Below, in pieces: positions 10,383-22,790 of a stretch of DNA of 64,000 nucleotides; position 1 is the stretch's first letter, and every line of letters starts with the position of its first letter. The notes below the pieces were generated by a model. That model saw only the letters and a list, made by a program, of their open reading frames with translations. It did no database searches and had not been told where the DNA came from. Origin of the DNA: Micromussa lordhowensis (Eukaryota > Cnidaria > Anthozoa > Scleractinia > Lobophylliidae); contig CAXHUQ010000754.1 of NCBI GenBank assembly GCA_964020085.1, positions 72,501 to 136,500 on the forward strand, read 5' to 3'. Both the position numbers and the translations under genes were made by a program.

Positions 10383-10562
10383 AAAGTTGTTTTCATTTTC
10401 ATATCCAATGAAAAACGGTAATCTATCTCGCTCGCATAATAACCAATGAAAAATAACTTCACATATCAGAAACAGTATGACGTCACTGGATGGAATTATA
10501 ACGCTCAGACTTCAGGCGTCTCTCGCACGGGGAAGGCTGAGGGCGGGAGATGACTGACATTT
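10383..10562 (-). promoter_or_regulatory. Putative helicase promoter: CRE and two CCAAT boxes
   Basis: This 180-bp interval separates the helicase start from the satellite array. It contains a perfect palindromic CREB/ATF site TGACGTCA (10478-10485) and plus-strand CCAAT words at 10405-10409 and 10443-10447, each followed by GAAAAA. No TATA box is evident. These are common elements of housekeeping-type animal promoters. The interval could also act toward the satellite, as the CRE is palindromic. Confidence 0.4.
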
Positions 10563-13500
10563 CAGGCTACGTTACGGGCACTTTGGGAGCCGCGGTTTGC
10601 ACCAAAATGTTGTGCTATGTTTCACTTCAAGTGCATTCTAATTAGGGGATGATGGCATTTGCGCCAGGGTGTTTTTTGTGGCCTTATTTCTGGGGGAGTT
10701 TCCCTTGGTCGCAACTTTGCAGAATTTCAGAAAAAGCGCGATGAGGGTGTCCTTGCGAAATTTGCCATAGCTCGGCTTTACGGCCAGTTTAAGCGCCGCG
10801 GTTTGCAGCAAAATGTTGTGCTATGTTTGCACTTCAAGGGCATTGTAATTAGGGGATGATGGCATTTGCGCCAGGGTGTTTTTTGTAGCCTTATTTCTGG
10901 GGGAGTTTCCCTTGGTCGCAACTTTGCAGAATTTCAGAAAAAGCGCGATGAGGGTGTCCTTGCCAAATTTGCCATAGCTCGGCTTTACGGGCACTTTGGG
11001 AGCCGCGGTTTGCAGCAAAATGTTGTGCTATGTTTGCACTTGAAGTGCATTGTAATTAGTAGATGATGGCATTTGCGCCAGGGTGTTTTTCTGTGGCCTT
11101 CTTTCTGGAGGAGTTTTCCTTGGTCGCAACTTTGCAGAATTTTAGAAAAAGCGCGATGAGGGTGCCCTTGCCAAATTTTCCATAGCTCGGCTCTACGGGC
11201 ACTTTGGCAGCCGCGGTTTGCAGCAAACTGTTGTGCTATGTTTGCACTTCAAGCGCATTTTAATTAGGAAATGATGGCATTTGCGCCAGGGTGTTTTTTG
11301 TGGCCTTCTTTCTGCAGGAGTTTCCCTTGGTCGCAACTTTGCAGAATTTCAGAAAATGCGCGATGAGGGTGTCCTTGCCAAATTTGCCATAGCTCGGCTT
11401 TACGGGCCTTTTGGGAGCCGCGGTTTGCAGGAAAATGTTGTGCTATGTTTGCAATTCAAGTGCATTTTAATTAGTAGATGATGGCATTTACGCCAGGGTG
11501 TTTTTTTGTGGCCTTCTTTCTGGAGGAGTTTCCTTTGGTCGCAACTTTGCAGAATTTCAGTAAAAGCGCGATGAGGGTGTCCTTGGCAAATTTTCCATAG
11601 CTGGGCTCTACGGGCACTTTGGGAGCCGCGGTTTACAGCAAACTGTTGTGCTATCTTTGCACTTCAAGCGTATTTTCATTAGGAAATGATGGCATTTGCG
11701 CCAGGGTGATTTTTGTGGCCTTATTTCTGGAGGAGTTTCCCTTGGTCGCAACTTTGCAGAATTTCAGAAAATGCGCGATGAGGGTGTCCTTGCCAAATTT
11801 TCCATAGCTCGGCTTTACGGGCACTTTGGGAGCCGCGGTTTGCAGCAAAATGTCGTGCTATGTTTGCACTTCAAGGGCAATCTAATTAGGAGATGATGAC
11901 GTTTGCGCCAGGGTGTTCTTTGTGGCCTTTTTTCTGGAGGAGTTTCCCTTGGTCGCAACTTTGCAGAATTTCAGAAAAAGCGCGATGAGGGTGTCCTTGC
12001 GAAATTTGCCATAGCTCGGCTTTACGGGCACTTTAGGCGCCGCAGTTTGCAGCAAAATGTTGTGCTATGTTTGCACTTGAAGTGTATTTTAATTAGTAAA
12101 TGATGGCATTTGCGCCAGGGTGTTTTTTGTGGCCTTCTTTCTGGAGGAGTTTTGCTTGGTTGCAACTTTGCGGAATTTCAGAAAATGCGCGATGAGGGTG
12201 TCCTTGCCAAATTTTCCATAGCTCGGCTTTACGGGCTCTTTGGGAGCCGCGGTTTGCAGCAAAATGTTGTGCTATGTTTGCACTGGAATTGGATTCTATT
12301 TATTAGATGATGACATTTGCGCCAGGGTCTTTTTTGTGGCCTTCTTTCTGGAGGAGTTTCCATTGATCGCAACTTTGCAGAATTTCAGAAAAAGCGCGAT
12401 GAGGGTGTCCTTGCGAAATTTGCCATAGCTCCGCTTTACGGGCAGTTTAAGCGCCGCGGTTTCCAGCAAAATGTTGTGCTATGTTTCACTTTAAGCGCAT
12501 TCTAATTACGGGATGATGGCATTTTCGCCAGGGTGTTTTTTGTGGCCTTTTTTCTGGAGGAGTTTTCCTTGGTCGCAGCTTTGCAGAATTTCAGAAAATG
12601 CGCGATGAGGGTGTCCTTGCCAAATTTTCCATAGCTCGGCTTTACGGGCACTTTGGGAGCCGCGGTTTGCAGCAAAATGTTGTGCTATGTTTGCACTTGA
12701 AGTGCATTGTAATTAGTAGATGATGGCATTTGCGCCAGGGTGTTTTTCTGTGGCCTTCTTTCTGGAGGAGTTTTCCTTGGTCGCAACTTTGCAGAATTTT
12801 AGAAAAAGCGCGATGAGGGTGCCCTTGCCAAATTTTCCATAGCTCGGCTCTACGGGCACTTTGGGAGCCGCGGGTTGCAGCAAACTGTTGTGCTATGTTT
12901 GCACTTCAAGCGCATTTTAATTAGGAAATGATGGCATTTGCGCCAGGGTGTTTTTTGTGGCCTTCTTTCTGGAGGAGTTTACCTTGTTCGCAACTTTGCA
13001 GAATTTCAGAAAATGCGCGATGAGGGTGTCCTTGCCAAATTTTCCATAGCTCGGCTTTACGGGCACTTTGGGAGCCGCGATTTGCAGCAAAATGTTGTGC
13101 TATGTTTGCACTTCAAGGGCAATCTAATTAAGAGATGATGACGTTTGCGCCAGGGTGTTTTTTGTGGCCTTTTTTCTGGAGGAGTTTCCTTTGGTCGCAA
13201 CTTTGCAGAATTTCAGAAAATGCGCGATGAGGGTGTCCTTGCGAAATTTGCCATAGCTCGCCTTTACGGGCAGTTTAAGCGCCGCGGTTTGCAGCAAAAT
13301 GTTGTGCTATGTTTCACTTCAAGTGCATTGTAATTAGGGGATGATGGCATTTGCGCCAGGGTGTTTTTTGTGGCCTTCTTTCTGTGGGAGTTTCCCTTGG
13401 TCGCAACTTTGCAGAATTTCAGAAAAAGCGCGATGAGGGTGTCCTTGCGAAATTTGCCATAGCTCGGCTTTACGGGCAGTTTAAGCGCCGCGGTTTGCAG

Positions 13501-14544
13501 CAAAATGTTGTGCTATGTTTCACTTCAAGTGCATTCTAATTAGGGGATGATGGCATTTGCGCCAGGGTGTTTTTTGTGGCCTTTTTTCTGGACAAGTTTC
13601 CCTTGGTCGCAACTTTGCAGAATTTCAGAAAAAGCGCGATGAGGGTGTCCTTGCGAAATTTGCCATAGCTCGGCTTTACGGGCACTTTGGGAGCCGCGAT
13701 TTGCAGCAAAATGTTGTGCTATGTTTGCACTTCGAGTGTTTTTTAATTAGGGGATGATGGCATTTGCGCCAGGGTGATTTTTGTGGGCTTCTTTCTGGAG
13801 GAGTTTCCGTTGGTCGCAACATTGCAGAATTTCAGAAAATGCGCGATGAGGGTGTCCTTGCCAAATGTGCCATAGCTCGGATTTACAGGCACTTTGGGAG
13901 CCGCGGTTTGCAGCAAAATGTTGTGCTATGTCTGCACTTTAAGCGCATTCTAATTGGGCGTTGATGGCATTTTCGCCAGGGTGTTTTTTGTGGCCTTCTT
14001 TCCGGAGGAGTTTCCCTTGGTCGCAACTTTGCAGAATTTCAGAAATTCCCCGATTAGGGTGTCCTTGCCAAATTTGCCATAGCTCGACTTTACGGGCACT
14101 TTGGGAGCCGCGGTTTGCAACAAAATGTTGTGCTATGTTTGCACTTGAAGTGCATTGTAATTAGTAGATAATGGCATTTGAGCCAGGGTGTTTTTCTGTG
14201 GCCTTCTTTCTGGAGGAGTCATCCTTGGTCGCAACTTTGCAGAATTTTAGAAAAAGCGCGATGAGGGTGCCCTTGCCAAATTTTCCATAGCTCGGCTCTA
14301 CGGGCACTTTGGGAGCCGCGGTTTGCAGCAAACTGTTGTGCTATGTTTGCACTTCAAGCGCATTTTAATTAGGAAATGATTGCATTTGCGCCAGGGTCTT
14401 TTTTGTGACCTTCTTTCTGGAGGAGTTTCGCTTGGTCGCAACTTTGCAGAATTTCAGAAAAAGCGCGATGAGGGTGTCCTTGCGAAATTTGCCATGGCTC
14501 GGCTTCACGGGCACTTTGGGAGCCGCGGTTTGCAGCAAAATGTT
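10563..14544. repeat. 207-bp satellite, zone A (edge subfamily)
   Basis: About 19 head-to-tail monomers of 206-208 bp begin abruptly about 200 bp upstream of the helicase start codon. Diagnostic words are CGCGATGAGGGTGTCCTTGC, GCCATAGCTCGGCTTTACGG, GGTCGCAAC, GCTATGTTTGCACTT and GGCATTTGCGCCAGGGTG. The polypyrimidine tract ends in CTTTCTGGAGG rather than in TTGCAG. One recognisable variant block (TTTTTCTGTGGCC with GAATTTTAG) recurs at about 11,064, 12,721 and 14,169, that is after 1,657 and 1,448 bp (8 and 7 monomers). Short open frames in nearly every monomer start with TTG and are not credible genes. Confidence 0.95.
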
Positions 14545-16080
14545 GTGCTAGGTTGGCACTTGAAGGAAGTGCTAATTAAGACATGATGGCATTCGCGCCA
14601 GGGTGTTTTTTCTGGCCTTCTTTTTTCAGGAGTTTCCGCTGGTCGCAACTTTGCAGAATTTCAGAAAACGCGCGATGAGGGTCTCCTTGGCCAATTTGAC
14701 ATAGCTCGGCTTCACGGGCACTTTGGGAGCCGCGGTTTGCAGCAAAATGTTGTGCTAGGTTGGCACTTGAACGAAATTGTAATTACGACATGATGGCATT
14801 TGCGCCAGGGTGTTTTTTCTGGCGTTCTTTTTGCAGGAGTTTCCCCTGGTCGCATTTTTGCAGAATTTCCGAAAACGCCCGCTGAGGGTCTCCTTGGCAA
14901 ATTTGACATGGCTCGGCTTCACGGGCACTTTGGGAGCCGCAGTTTGCAGCAAAACGTTGTGCTAGGTTGGCACTTTAAGGAAATTCTGATTAGGACATGA
15001 TGGCGTTCGCGCCAGGGTGTTTTTTCTGGCCTTCTTTTTGCAGGAGTTTCCATTGGTCGCAACTTTGCAGAATTTCAGAAAACGCGCGCTGAGGGTCTTA
15101 TTGGCAAATTTGACATAGCTCAGCTTCACGGGCACTTTGGGAGCCGCCGTTTCCAGCAAAATGTTGTGCTAGGCTGGCACTTTAAGTGCATTCTAATAAG
15201 GACATGATGGCATTCGCGCCAGGGTGTTTTATGTGGCCTTCTTTTTCCAGGAGTTTCCCCTGGTTGCAACTTTGCAGAATTTCAGAAAACGCGCCCTGAG
15301 GGTCTCCTTGGCAAATTTGACATAGCTCGGCTTCACGGGCAGTTTGGGAGGCGCGGTTTGCAGCAAAATGTTGTGCTAGGTTGGCACTTCCAGGAAATTT
15401 TATCTAGAAGATGATGCCATTCGCGCCAGCGTGTTTTTTGTTGCCTTCTTTTTGCAGGAGTTTCCCCTGGTCGCAACTTTCCAGAATTTCAGAAAACGCG
15501 CGCTGAGGGTCTCCTTGGCAAATTTGACATAGCTCGGCTTCACGGGCACTTTGGGAGCCGCGGTTTGCAGCAAAATGTTGTGCTAGGTTGGCACTTGAAG
15601 GAAATCCTAATTACGACATGATGGCATTCGTGCTAGGGTGTTTATTGTGGCCTTCTGTTTGCAGGAGTTTCCCCTGGTCGCAACTTTGCAGAACTTCAGA
15701 AAACGCGCGGTGAGGTCTCCTTGGGAAATTTGACATAGCCCGGCTTCACGGGCACTTTGGAAGCCGTTGTTTGCAGCAAAATGTTGTGCTAGGTTGGCGC
15801 TTGAAGGAAATTGTAATAAAAATATGATGGCATTTGCGCTAGGGTGTTTTTTGTGGCCTTCTTTTTGCAGGATTCTCCCCTGGTCGCAACTTTGCAGTAT
15901 TTCAGAAAACGCGCGCACAGGGTCTCCTTGGCAAATTTAAGATAGCTCGGCTTCACGGGCACTTTGGGAGCCGCGGTTTGCAGCAAAATGTTGTGCTAGG
16001 TTCGCACTTTAAGGATATTGTAGTTAGGACATGATGGCATTGGCGCCAGGGTGTTTTTTCTGGCCTTCTTTTTGCAGTAA
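14545..16080. repeat. 207-bp satellite, zone B (transitional monomers)
   Basis: About seven monomers combine features of zones A and C. GGTCGCAAC and GGGAGCCGCGG are shared with A. GACATAGCTCGGCTTCACGG, GCTAGGTTGGCACTT and CTTTTTGCAGGAGTTTC are shared with C. CTGAGGGTCTCCTTGG is its own diagnostic word. The A to B change falls inside one monomer near 14,545: its left part is A-like and its right part B-like. The B to C change is near 16,080, where GGTCCCAAC and CTGGGGGTCCCCTTGG first appear together. Confidence 0.85.
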
Positions 16081-18899
16081 TTTTTTCTGGTCCCAACTTT
16101 GCAGAAATTCAGAGAACGCGCGCTGGGGGTCCCCTTGGCAAATTTGACATAGCTCGGCTTCACGGGCACTTTGGGAGGCGCGGTTTGCAGCAAAATGTTC
16201 TGCTAGGTTGGCACTTGAAAGAAATGCTAGTTAGGACATGATGGCATTGGCGCCAGGGTGTTTTTTTTGGCCTTCTTTTTGCAGGAGTTTCCCCTGGTCC
16301 CAACTTTGCAGAATTTCAGAAAACGCGCGCTGGGGGTCCCCTTGGCAAATTTGACATAGCTCGGCTTCACGGGCACTTTAAGAGGCGCTGTTTGAAGCAA
16401 AATGTTTTGCTAGGTTAGCATTTCAAGGAAATCTTAGTTAGGACATGATGGCATTGGTGCCAGGGTGTTTTATCTGGCCTTCTTTTTGCAGGAGTTTCCC
16501 CTGGTCCCAACTTTGCAGAATTTCAGAAAACGCGCGCTGGGGGTCCCCTTGGCAAATTTGACATAGCTCGGCTTCACGGGCACTTTGGGAGGCGCAGTTT
16601 GCAGCAAAATGTTCTGCTAGGTTGGCACTTGAAGAAAATCCTAGTTAAGACATGATGGTATTGGTGTCAGGGTGTTTTATCTGGCCTTCTTTTTGCAGGA
16701 GTTTCCCCTGGTCCCAACTTTGCAGAATTTCAGAAAACGCGCGCTGGGGGTCCCCTTGACAAATTTGACAAAACTCGGCATCACGGGCACTTTGGGAGGC
16801 GCGGTTTGCAGCAAAATGTTCTGCTAGGTAGGCTCTTCAAGGTAATTTTAGTTAGGACATGATGGCATTGGCGTCAGGGTGTTTTTTTCTGGCCTTCTTT
16901 TTGCAGTAGTTTCCCCTGGTCCTAACTTTGCAGAATTTCAGAAAACGCGCGCTGGGGGTCCCCTTGGCAAATTTGACATAGCTCGGCTTCACGGGCACTT
17001 TGGGAGGCGCGGTTTGCAGCAAAATGTTCCGCTAGGTTGGCACTTCAAGGAAATTCTAGTTAGGACATGATGGCTTTGGCGCCAGGGTGTTTTTTCTGGA
17101 TTTCTTTTTGCAGTAGTTTTCCCTGGTCCCAACTTTGAAGAATTTCAGAAAACGCGCGCTGGGGGTCCCCTTGGCAAATTTGACATAGCTCGGCTTCACG
17201 GGCACTTTAAGAGGCGCTGTTTGAAGCAAAATGTTTTGCTAGGTTGGCACTTCAAGTAAATCATAGTTAGGACATGATGGCATTGGCGCCAGCGTGTTTT
17301 TTCTGGCCTTCTTTTTGCAGGAGTTTCCCCTGGTCCCAACTTTGCAGAATTTCAGAAAACGCGCGCTGGGGGTACCCTTGGCAAATTTGACATAGTTCGG
17401 CTTCACGGGCACTTTGGGAGCCGCGGTTTGCAGCAAAATGTTTTGCTAGGTTGGCACTTCAAGAAAATTCCAGTTAGAACATGATGACATTGGCGCCAGG
17501 GTGTTTTTTTCTGGCCTTCTTTTTGCAGGAGTTTTCCCTGGTCCCAACTTTGCAGAATTTCAGAAAACGCGCGCTGGGGGTCCCCTTGGCAAATTTGACA
17601 TAGCTCGGGTTCACGGGCACTTTGGGAGGCGCGGTTTGCAGCAAAATTTTTTGCTAGGTAGGCACTTCAAGGAAATCCTAGTTAAGACATGATGGCATTG
17701 GCGCCAGGGTGTTTTTTCTGGCCTTCTTTTCGCAGGAGTTTCCCCTGGTCCCAACTTTGCAGAATTTCAGAAAACGCGCGCTGGGGGTCCCCTTGGCAAA
17801 TTTGACATAGCTCGGCTTCACAGGCACTTTGGGAGGCGCGGTTTGCAGCAAAATGTTCTGCTAGGTTGGCACTTCAAGGAAATTCTAGTTAGGACATGAT
17901 GGCATTGGCGCCAGGGTGTTTTTTTCTGGCCTTCTTTTTGCAGGAGTTTCTTCTGGTCCCAACTTTGCAGAATTTCAGAAAACGCGCGCTGGGGGTCCCC
18001 TTGGCAAATTTGACATAGCTCGGCTTCACGGGCACTTTGAGAGGCGCAGTTTGCAGCAAAATATTCTGCTAGGTTGGCACTTAAAGGAAATGTTAGTTAA
18101 AACATGATGGCATTGGCGCCAGGGTGTTTTTTCTGGCCTTCTTTTTGCAGTAGTTTTCCCTGGTTTAACTTTGCAGAATTTCAGAAAACGCGCGCTGGGG
18201 GTCCCCTTGGCAAATTTGACATAGCTCGGCTTCACGGGCACTTTAAGAGGCGCGGTTTGCAGCACAATGTTCTGCTAGGTTGGCACTTTAAGGAAATGTT
18301 AGTTAGGACATGATGGCATTGGCGCCAGGGGTTTTTTTCTGGCCTTCTTTTTGCAGGAGTTTTCCCTGGTCTAAACTTTGCAGAATTTCAGAAAACGCGC
18401 GCTGGGGGTCCCCTTGGTAAATTTGACATAGCTCGGCTTCACGGGCATTTTAAGAGGCGCGGTTTGCAGCAAAATGTTTTGCTAGGTTGGCACTTCAAGG
18501 ATATCTTAGTTAGGACATGGTGGCATTGGCGCCAAAGTGTTTTTTCTGGCCTTCTTTTTGCAGTAGTTTTCCCTGGTCCCAACTTTGCAGACTTTCAGAA
18601 AACGCGCGCTGGGGTTCCCCTTGGCAAATTTGACATAGCTCGGCTTCACGGGCACTTTGAGGGACGTGGTTTGCATCAAAATGTTCTGCTAGGTTGGCAC
18701 TTTAAGGAAATTGTAGTTGGGACATGATGGCATTGGCGCCAGGGTGTTTTTTCTGGCCTTCTTTTTGCAGGAGTTTTCCCTGGTCCCAACTTTGCAGAAT
18801 TTCAGAAAACGCGCGCTGGGGGTCTCCTTGGCAAATTTGACATAGCTCGGCTTCACGGGCACTTTGGGAGGCGCGGTTTGCAGCAAAATGTTCTGCTAG

Positions 18900-21800
18900 G
18901 TTGGCACTTGAAGGAAATCCTGGTTAGGACATAATGGCATTGGCGCCAGGGTGTTTTTTCTGGCCTTCTTTTTGCAGTAGTTTTCCCTGGTCCCAACTTT
19001 GCAGAATTTCAGAAAACGCGCGCTGGGGGTCCCCTTGGAAAATTTGACATAGCTCGTCTTTACGGGCACTTTAAGAGGCGCGGTTTGCAGCAAAATGTTC
19101 TGCTAGGTTTGCGCTTCAACGAAATTGTAGTTAGGACATGATGGCATTGGCGCCAGGGTGTTTTTTTTGGCCTTCTTTTTGCAGGAGTTTTCCCTGGTCC
19201 CAACTTTGCAGAATTTCAGAAAACGCGCGCTGGGGGTCCCCTTGGCAAATTTGACATAGCTCGGCTTCACGGGCACTTTGAGAGGCGCGGTTTGCAGCAA
19301 AATGTTCTGCTAGGTTGGCACTTGAAGGAAATTTTAGTTAGGACATGATCGCATTGGCGCCAGGGTGTTTTTTTTGCCTTCTTTTTGCAGTAGTTTTCCC
19401 TGGTCCCAACTTTGCAGAATTTCAGAAAACGCGCGCTGGGGCTCCCCTTGGCAAATTTAACATAGCTCGGCTTCACGGCCACTTTGGGAGGCGCAGTTTC
19501 CAGCAAAATGTTCTGCTAGGTTGGCACTTCAAGGAAATCCTAGTTAGGACATGATGGCATTGGCGCCAGGGTGTTTTTTCTGGCCTTCTTTTTTGCAGTA
19601 GTTTTCCCTGGTCCCAACTTTGCAGAATTTCAAAAAACGCGCGCTGGGGGTCCCCTTGGCAAATTTGACATAGCTCGGCTTCACGGGCACTTTAAGAGAC
19701 GCTGTTTAAAGCAAAATGTTCTGCTAGCTTGGCACTTGAGGGAAATCCTAGTTAGGACATGATGGCATTGGCGCCAGGGTGTTTTTTCTGGCCTTCTTTT
19801 TGCAGGAGTTTCCCCTGCTCCCAACTTTGCAGAATTTCAGAAAACGCGCGCTGGGTGTCCCCTTGGAAAATTTGACATAGCTCGGCTTCACGGGCACTTT
19901 GGGAGGCGCGGTTTGCAGCAAAATGTTCTGCTAGGTAGGCACTTCAAGGAAATCTTAGTTAGGACATGATGGCATTGGCGCCAGGGTTTTTTTCTGGTCT
20001 TCTTTTTGCAGTAGTTTTCCCTGGTCCCAACTTTGCAGAATTTCAAAAAACGCGCGCTGGGGGTCCCGTTGGCAAATTTGACATAGCTCGGCTTCACGGG
20101 CACTTTGGGAGGCGCGGTTTGCAGCAAAATGTTCTGCTAGGTTAACACTTAAAGGAAATCCTGGTTAGGACGTAATGGCATTGGCGCCAGGGTGTTTTTT
20201 GTGGCCTTCTTTTTGCAGGAGTTTTCCCTGGTCCCAACTATGCAGAATTTCAGAAAACGCGCGCTGGGGGTCTCCTTGGCAAATTTGACATAGGTCGGCT
20301 TCACGGGCACTTTAAGAGGCGCGGTTTGCAGCAAAATGTTCTGCTAGGTTGGCACTTCAAGGAAATTCTAGTTACAACATAATGGCATTGGCGCAAGGGT
20401 GTTTTTTCTGGCCCTCATTTTGCAGGAGTTTTCCCTGGTCCCAACTTTGGAGAATTTCAGAAAACGCGCGCTGGGGCTCCCCTTGGCAAATTTAACATAG
20501 CTCGGCTTCACGGGCACTTTGGGAGGCGCGGTTTGCAGCAAAATGTTCTGCTAGGTTGGCGCTTTAAGGAAATTTTAGTTAGAACATGATGGCATTGGCG
20601 CCAGGGTGTTTTTTCTGGCCTTCTTTTTGCAGTAGTTTTCCCTGGTCCCAACTTTGCAGAATTTTAGAAAACGCGCGCTGGGGGTCCCCTTGGCAAATTT
20701 GACATAGCTCGGCTTCACGGGCACTTTGGGAGGCGCGGTTTGCAGCAAAATGTTGTGCTAGGTTGGCACTTTAAGGAAATTCTAGTTACGACATAATGGC
20801 ATTGGCGGAAGGGTGTTTTTTCTGGCCCTCTTTTTGCAGGAGTTTTCCCTGGTCCCAACTTTGCAGAATTTCAGAAAACGCGCGCTGGGGGTCCCCTTGG
20901 CAAATTTGACATAGCTCGGCTTCACGGGCACTTTAAGAAGTGCGGTTTGCAGCAAAATGTTATGCTAGGTTGGCACTTTTAGGAAATGTTAGTTAGGACA
21001 TGGTGGCATTGGCGCGAGGGTGTTTTTTTTGGCCTTCTTTTTGCAGTAGTTTTCCCTGGTCCCAACTTTGCAGAATTTCAGAAAACGCGCGCTGGGGGTC
21101 CCCTTGGCAAATTTGACATAGCTTGGCTTCACGGGCACTTTAAGAGGCGCTGTTTATAGCAAAATGTTCTGCTAGCTTGGCACTTCAAGGAAATTTTAGT
21201 TAGGACATGATGGCATTGGCGCGAGGGTGTTTTTTATGGCCTTCTTTTTGCATGAATTTCCTCTGGTCCCAACTTTGCAGAATTTCAGAAAACGCGCGCT
21301 GGGGGTCCCCTTGGCAAATTTGACATAGCTCGGCTTCACGGGCACTTTGGGAGGCGCGGTTTGCAGCAAAATGTTCTGCCAGGTTGGCAATTGAAGGAAA
21401 TCGTGGTTAGGACATAATGGCATTGGCGCCAGGGTGTTTTTTCTGGCCTTCTTTTTGCAGTAGTTTTCCCTGGTCCCAACTTTGCAGAATTTCAGAAAAC
21501 GCGCGCTGGGGGTCCCCTTGGCAAATTTGACATAGCTCGGCTTTACGGGCACTTTAAGAGGCGCGGTTTGCAGCAAAATGTTCTGCTAGGTTTGCGCTTT
21601 AAGGAAATTGTAGTTAGGACATGATGGCATTGGCGCCAGGGTGTTTTTTTTGGCCTTCTTTTTGCAGGAGTTTCCCCTGGTCCCAACTTTGCAGAATTTC
21701 AGAAAACGCGCGCTGGGGGTCCCCTTGGCAAATTTGACATAGCTCGGCTTCACGGGCACTTTGAGAGGCGCGGTTTGCAGCAAAATGTTCTGCTAGGTTG

Positions 21801-22790
21801 GCACTTCAAGGAAATTTTAGTTAGGACATGATCGCATTGGCGCCAGGGTGTTTTTTTTGGCCTTCTTTTTGCAGTAGTTTTCCCTGGTCCCAACTTTGCA
21901 GAATTTCAGAAAACGCGCGCTGGGGCTCCCCTTGGCAAATTTAACATAGCTCGGCTTCACGGCCACTTTGGGAGGCGCAGTTTGCAGCAAAATGTTCTGC
22001 TAGGTTGGCACTTCAAGGAAATCCTAGTTAGGACATGATGGCATTGGCGCCAGGGTGTTTTTTCTGGCCTTCTTTTTTGCAGTAGTTTTCCCTGGTCCCA
22101 ACTTTGCAGAATTTCAAAAAACGCGCGCTGGGGGTCCCCTTGGCAAATTTGACATAGCTCGGCTTCACGGGCACTTTAAGAGACGCTGTTTAAAGCAAAA
22201 TGTTCTGCTAGCTTGGCACTTTAAGGAAATTTTAGTTAGGACATGATGGCATTGGCGGCAGGGTGTTTTTTCTGGCCTTCTTTTTGCAGGAGTTTCCCCT
22301 GGTCCCAACTTTGCAGAATTTCAGAAAACGCGCGCTGGGTGTCCCCTTGGCAAATTTGACATAGCTCGGCTTCACGGGCACTTTGGGAGGCGCGGTTTGC
22401 AGCAAAATGTTCTGCTAGGTAGGCACTTCAAGGAAATCCTAGTTAGGACATGATGGCATTGGCGCCAGGGTTTTTTTCTGGTCTTCTTTTTGCAGTAGTT
22501 TTCCCTGGTCCCAACTTTGCAGAATTTCAAAAAACGCGCGCTGGGGGTCCCGTTGGCAAATTTGACATAGCTCGGCTTCACGGGCACTTTGGGAGGCGCG
22601 GTTTGCAGCAAAATGTTCTGCTACGTTAACACTTAAAGGAAATTCTGGTTAGGACATAATGGCATTGGCGCCAGGGTGTTTTTTGTGGCCTTCTTTTTGC
22701 AGTAGTTTTCCCTGGTCCCAACTTTGCAGAATTTCAGAAAACGCGCGCTGGGGGTCCCCTTGGCAAATTTGACATAGCTCGGCTTCACGG
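18900..22790. repeat. 12-monomer segmental duplication in the array (offset 2,484 bp)
   Basis: Rare monomer variants recur in the same order at a constant distance of about 2,484 bp (12 x 207). Examples are ACATGATCGCATTGG near 19,345 and 21,830, CTTTTTTGCAGTAG with TTTAAGAGACGCTG near 19,590-19,700 and 22,075-22,180, and TTTTTTTCTGGTCTTC near 19,986 and 22,470. The two copies are roughly 18,900-20,300 and 21,380-22,790. The order of variants is best explained by unequal exchange of a multi-monomer block. Confidence 0.8.

Noticed and set aside
10630..10860. Telomere-like TTAGGGG words in the first monomers
   Set aside because: They occur once per 207 bp as part of AATTAGGGGATG and are not tandem telomere repeats.
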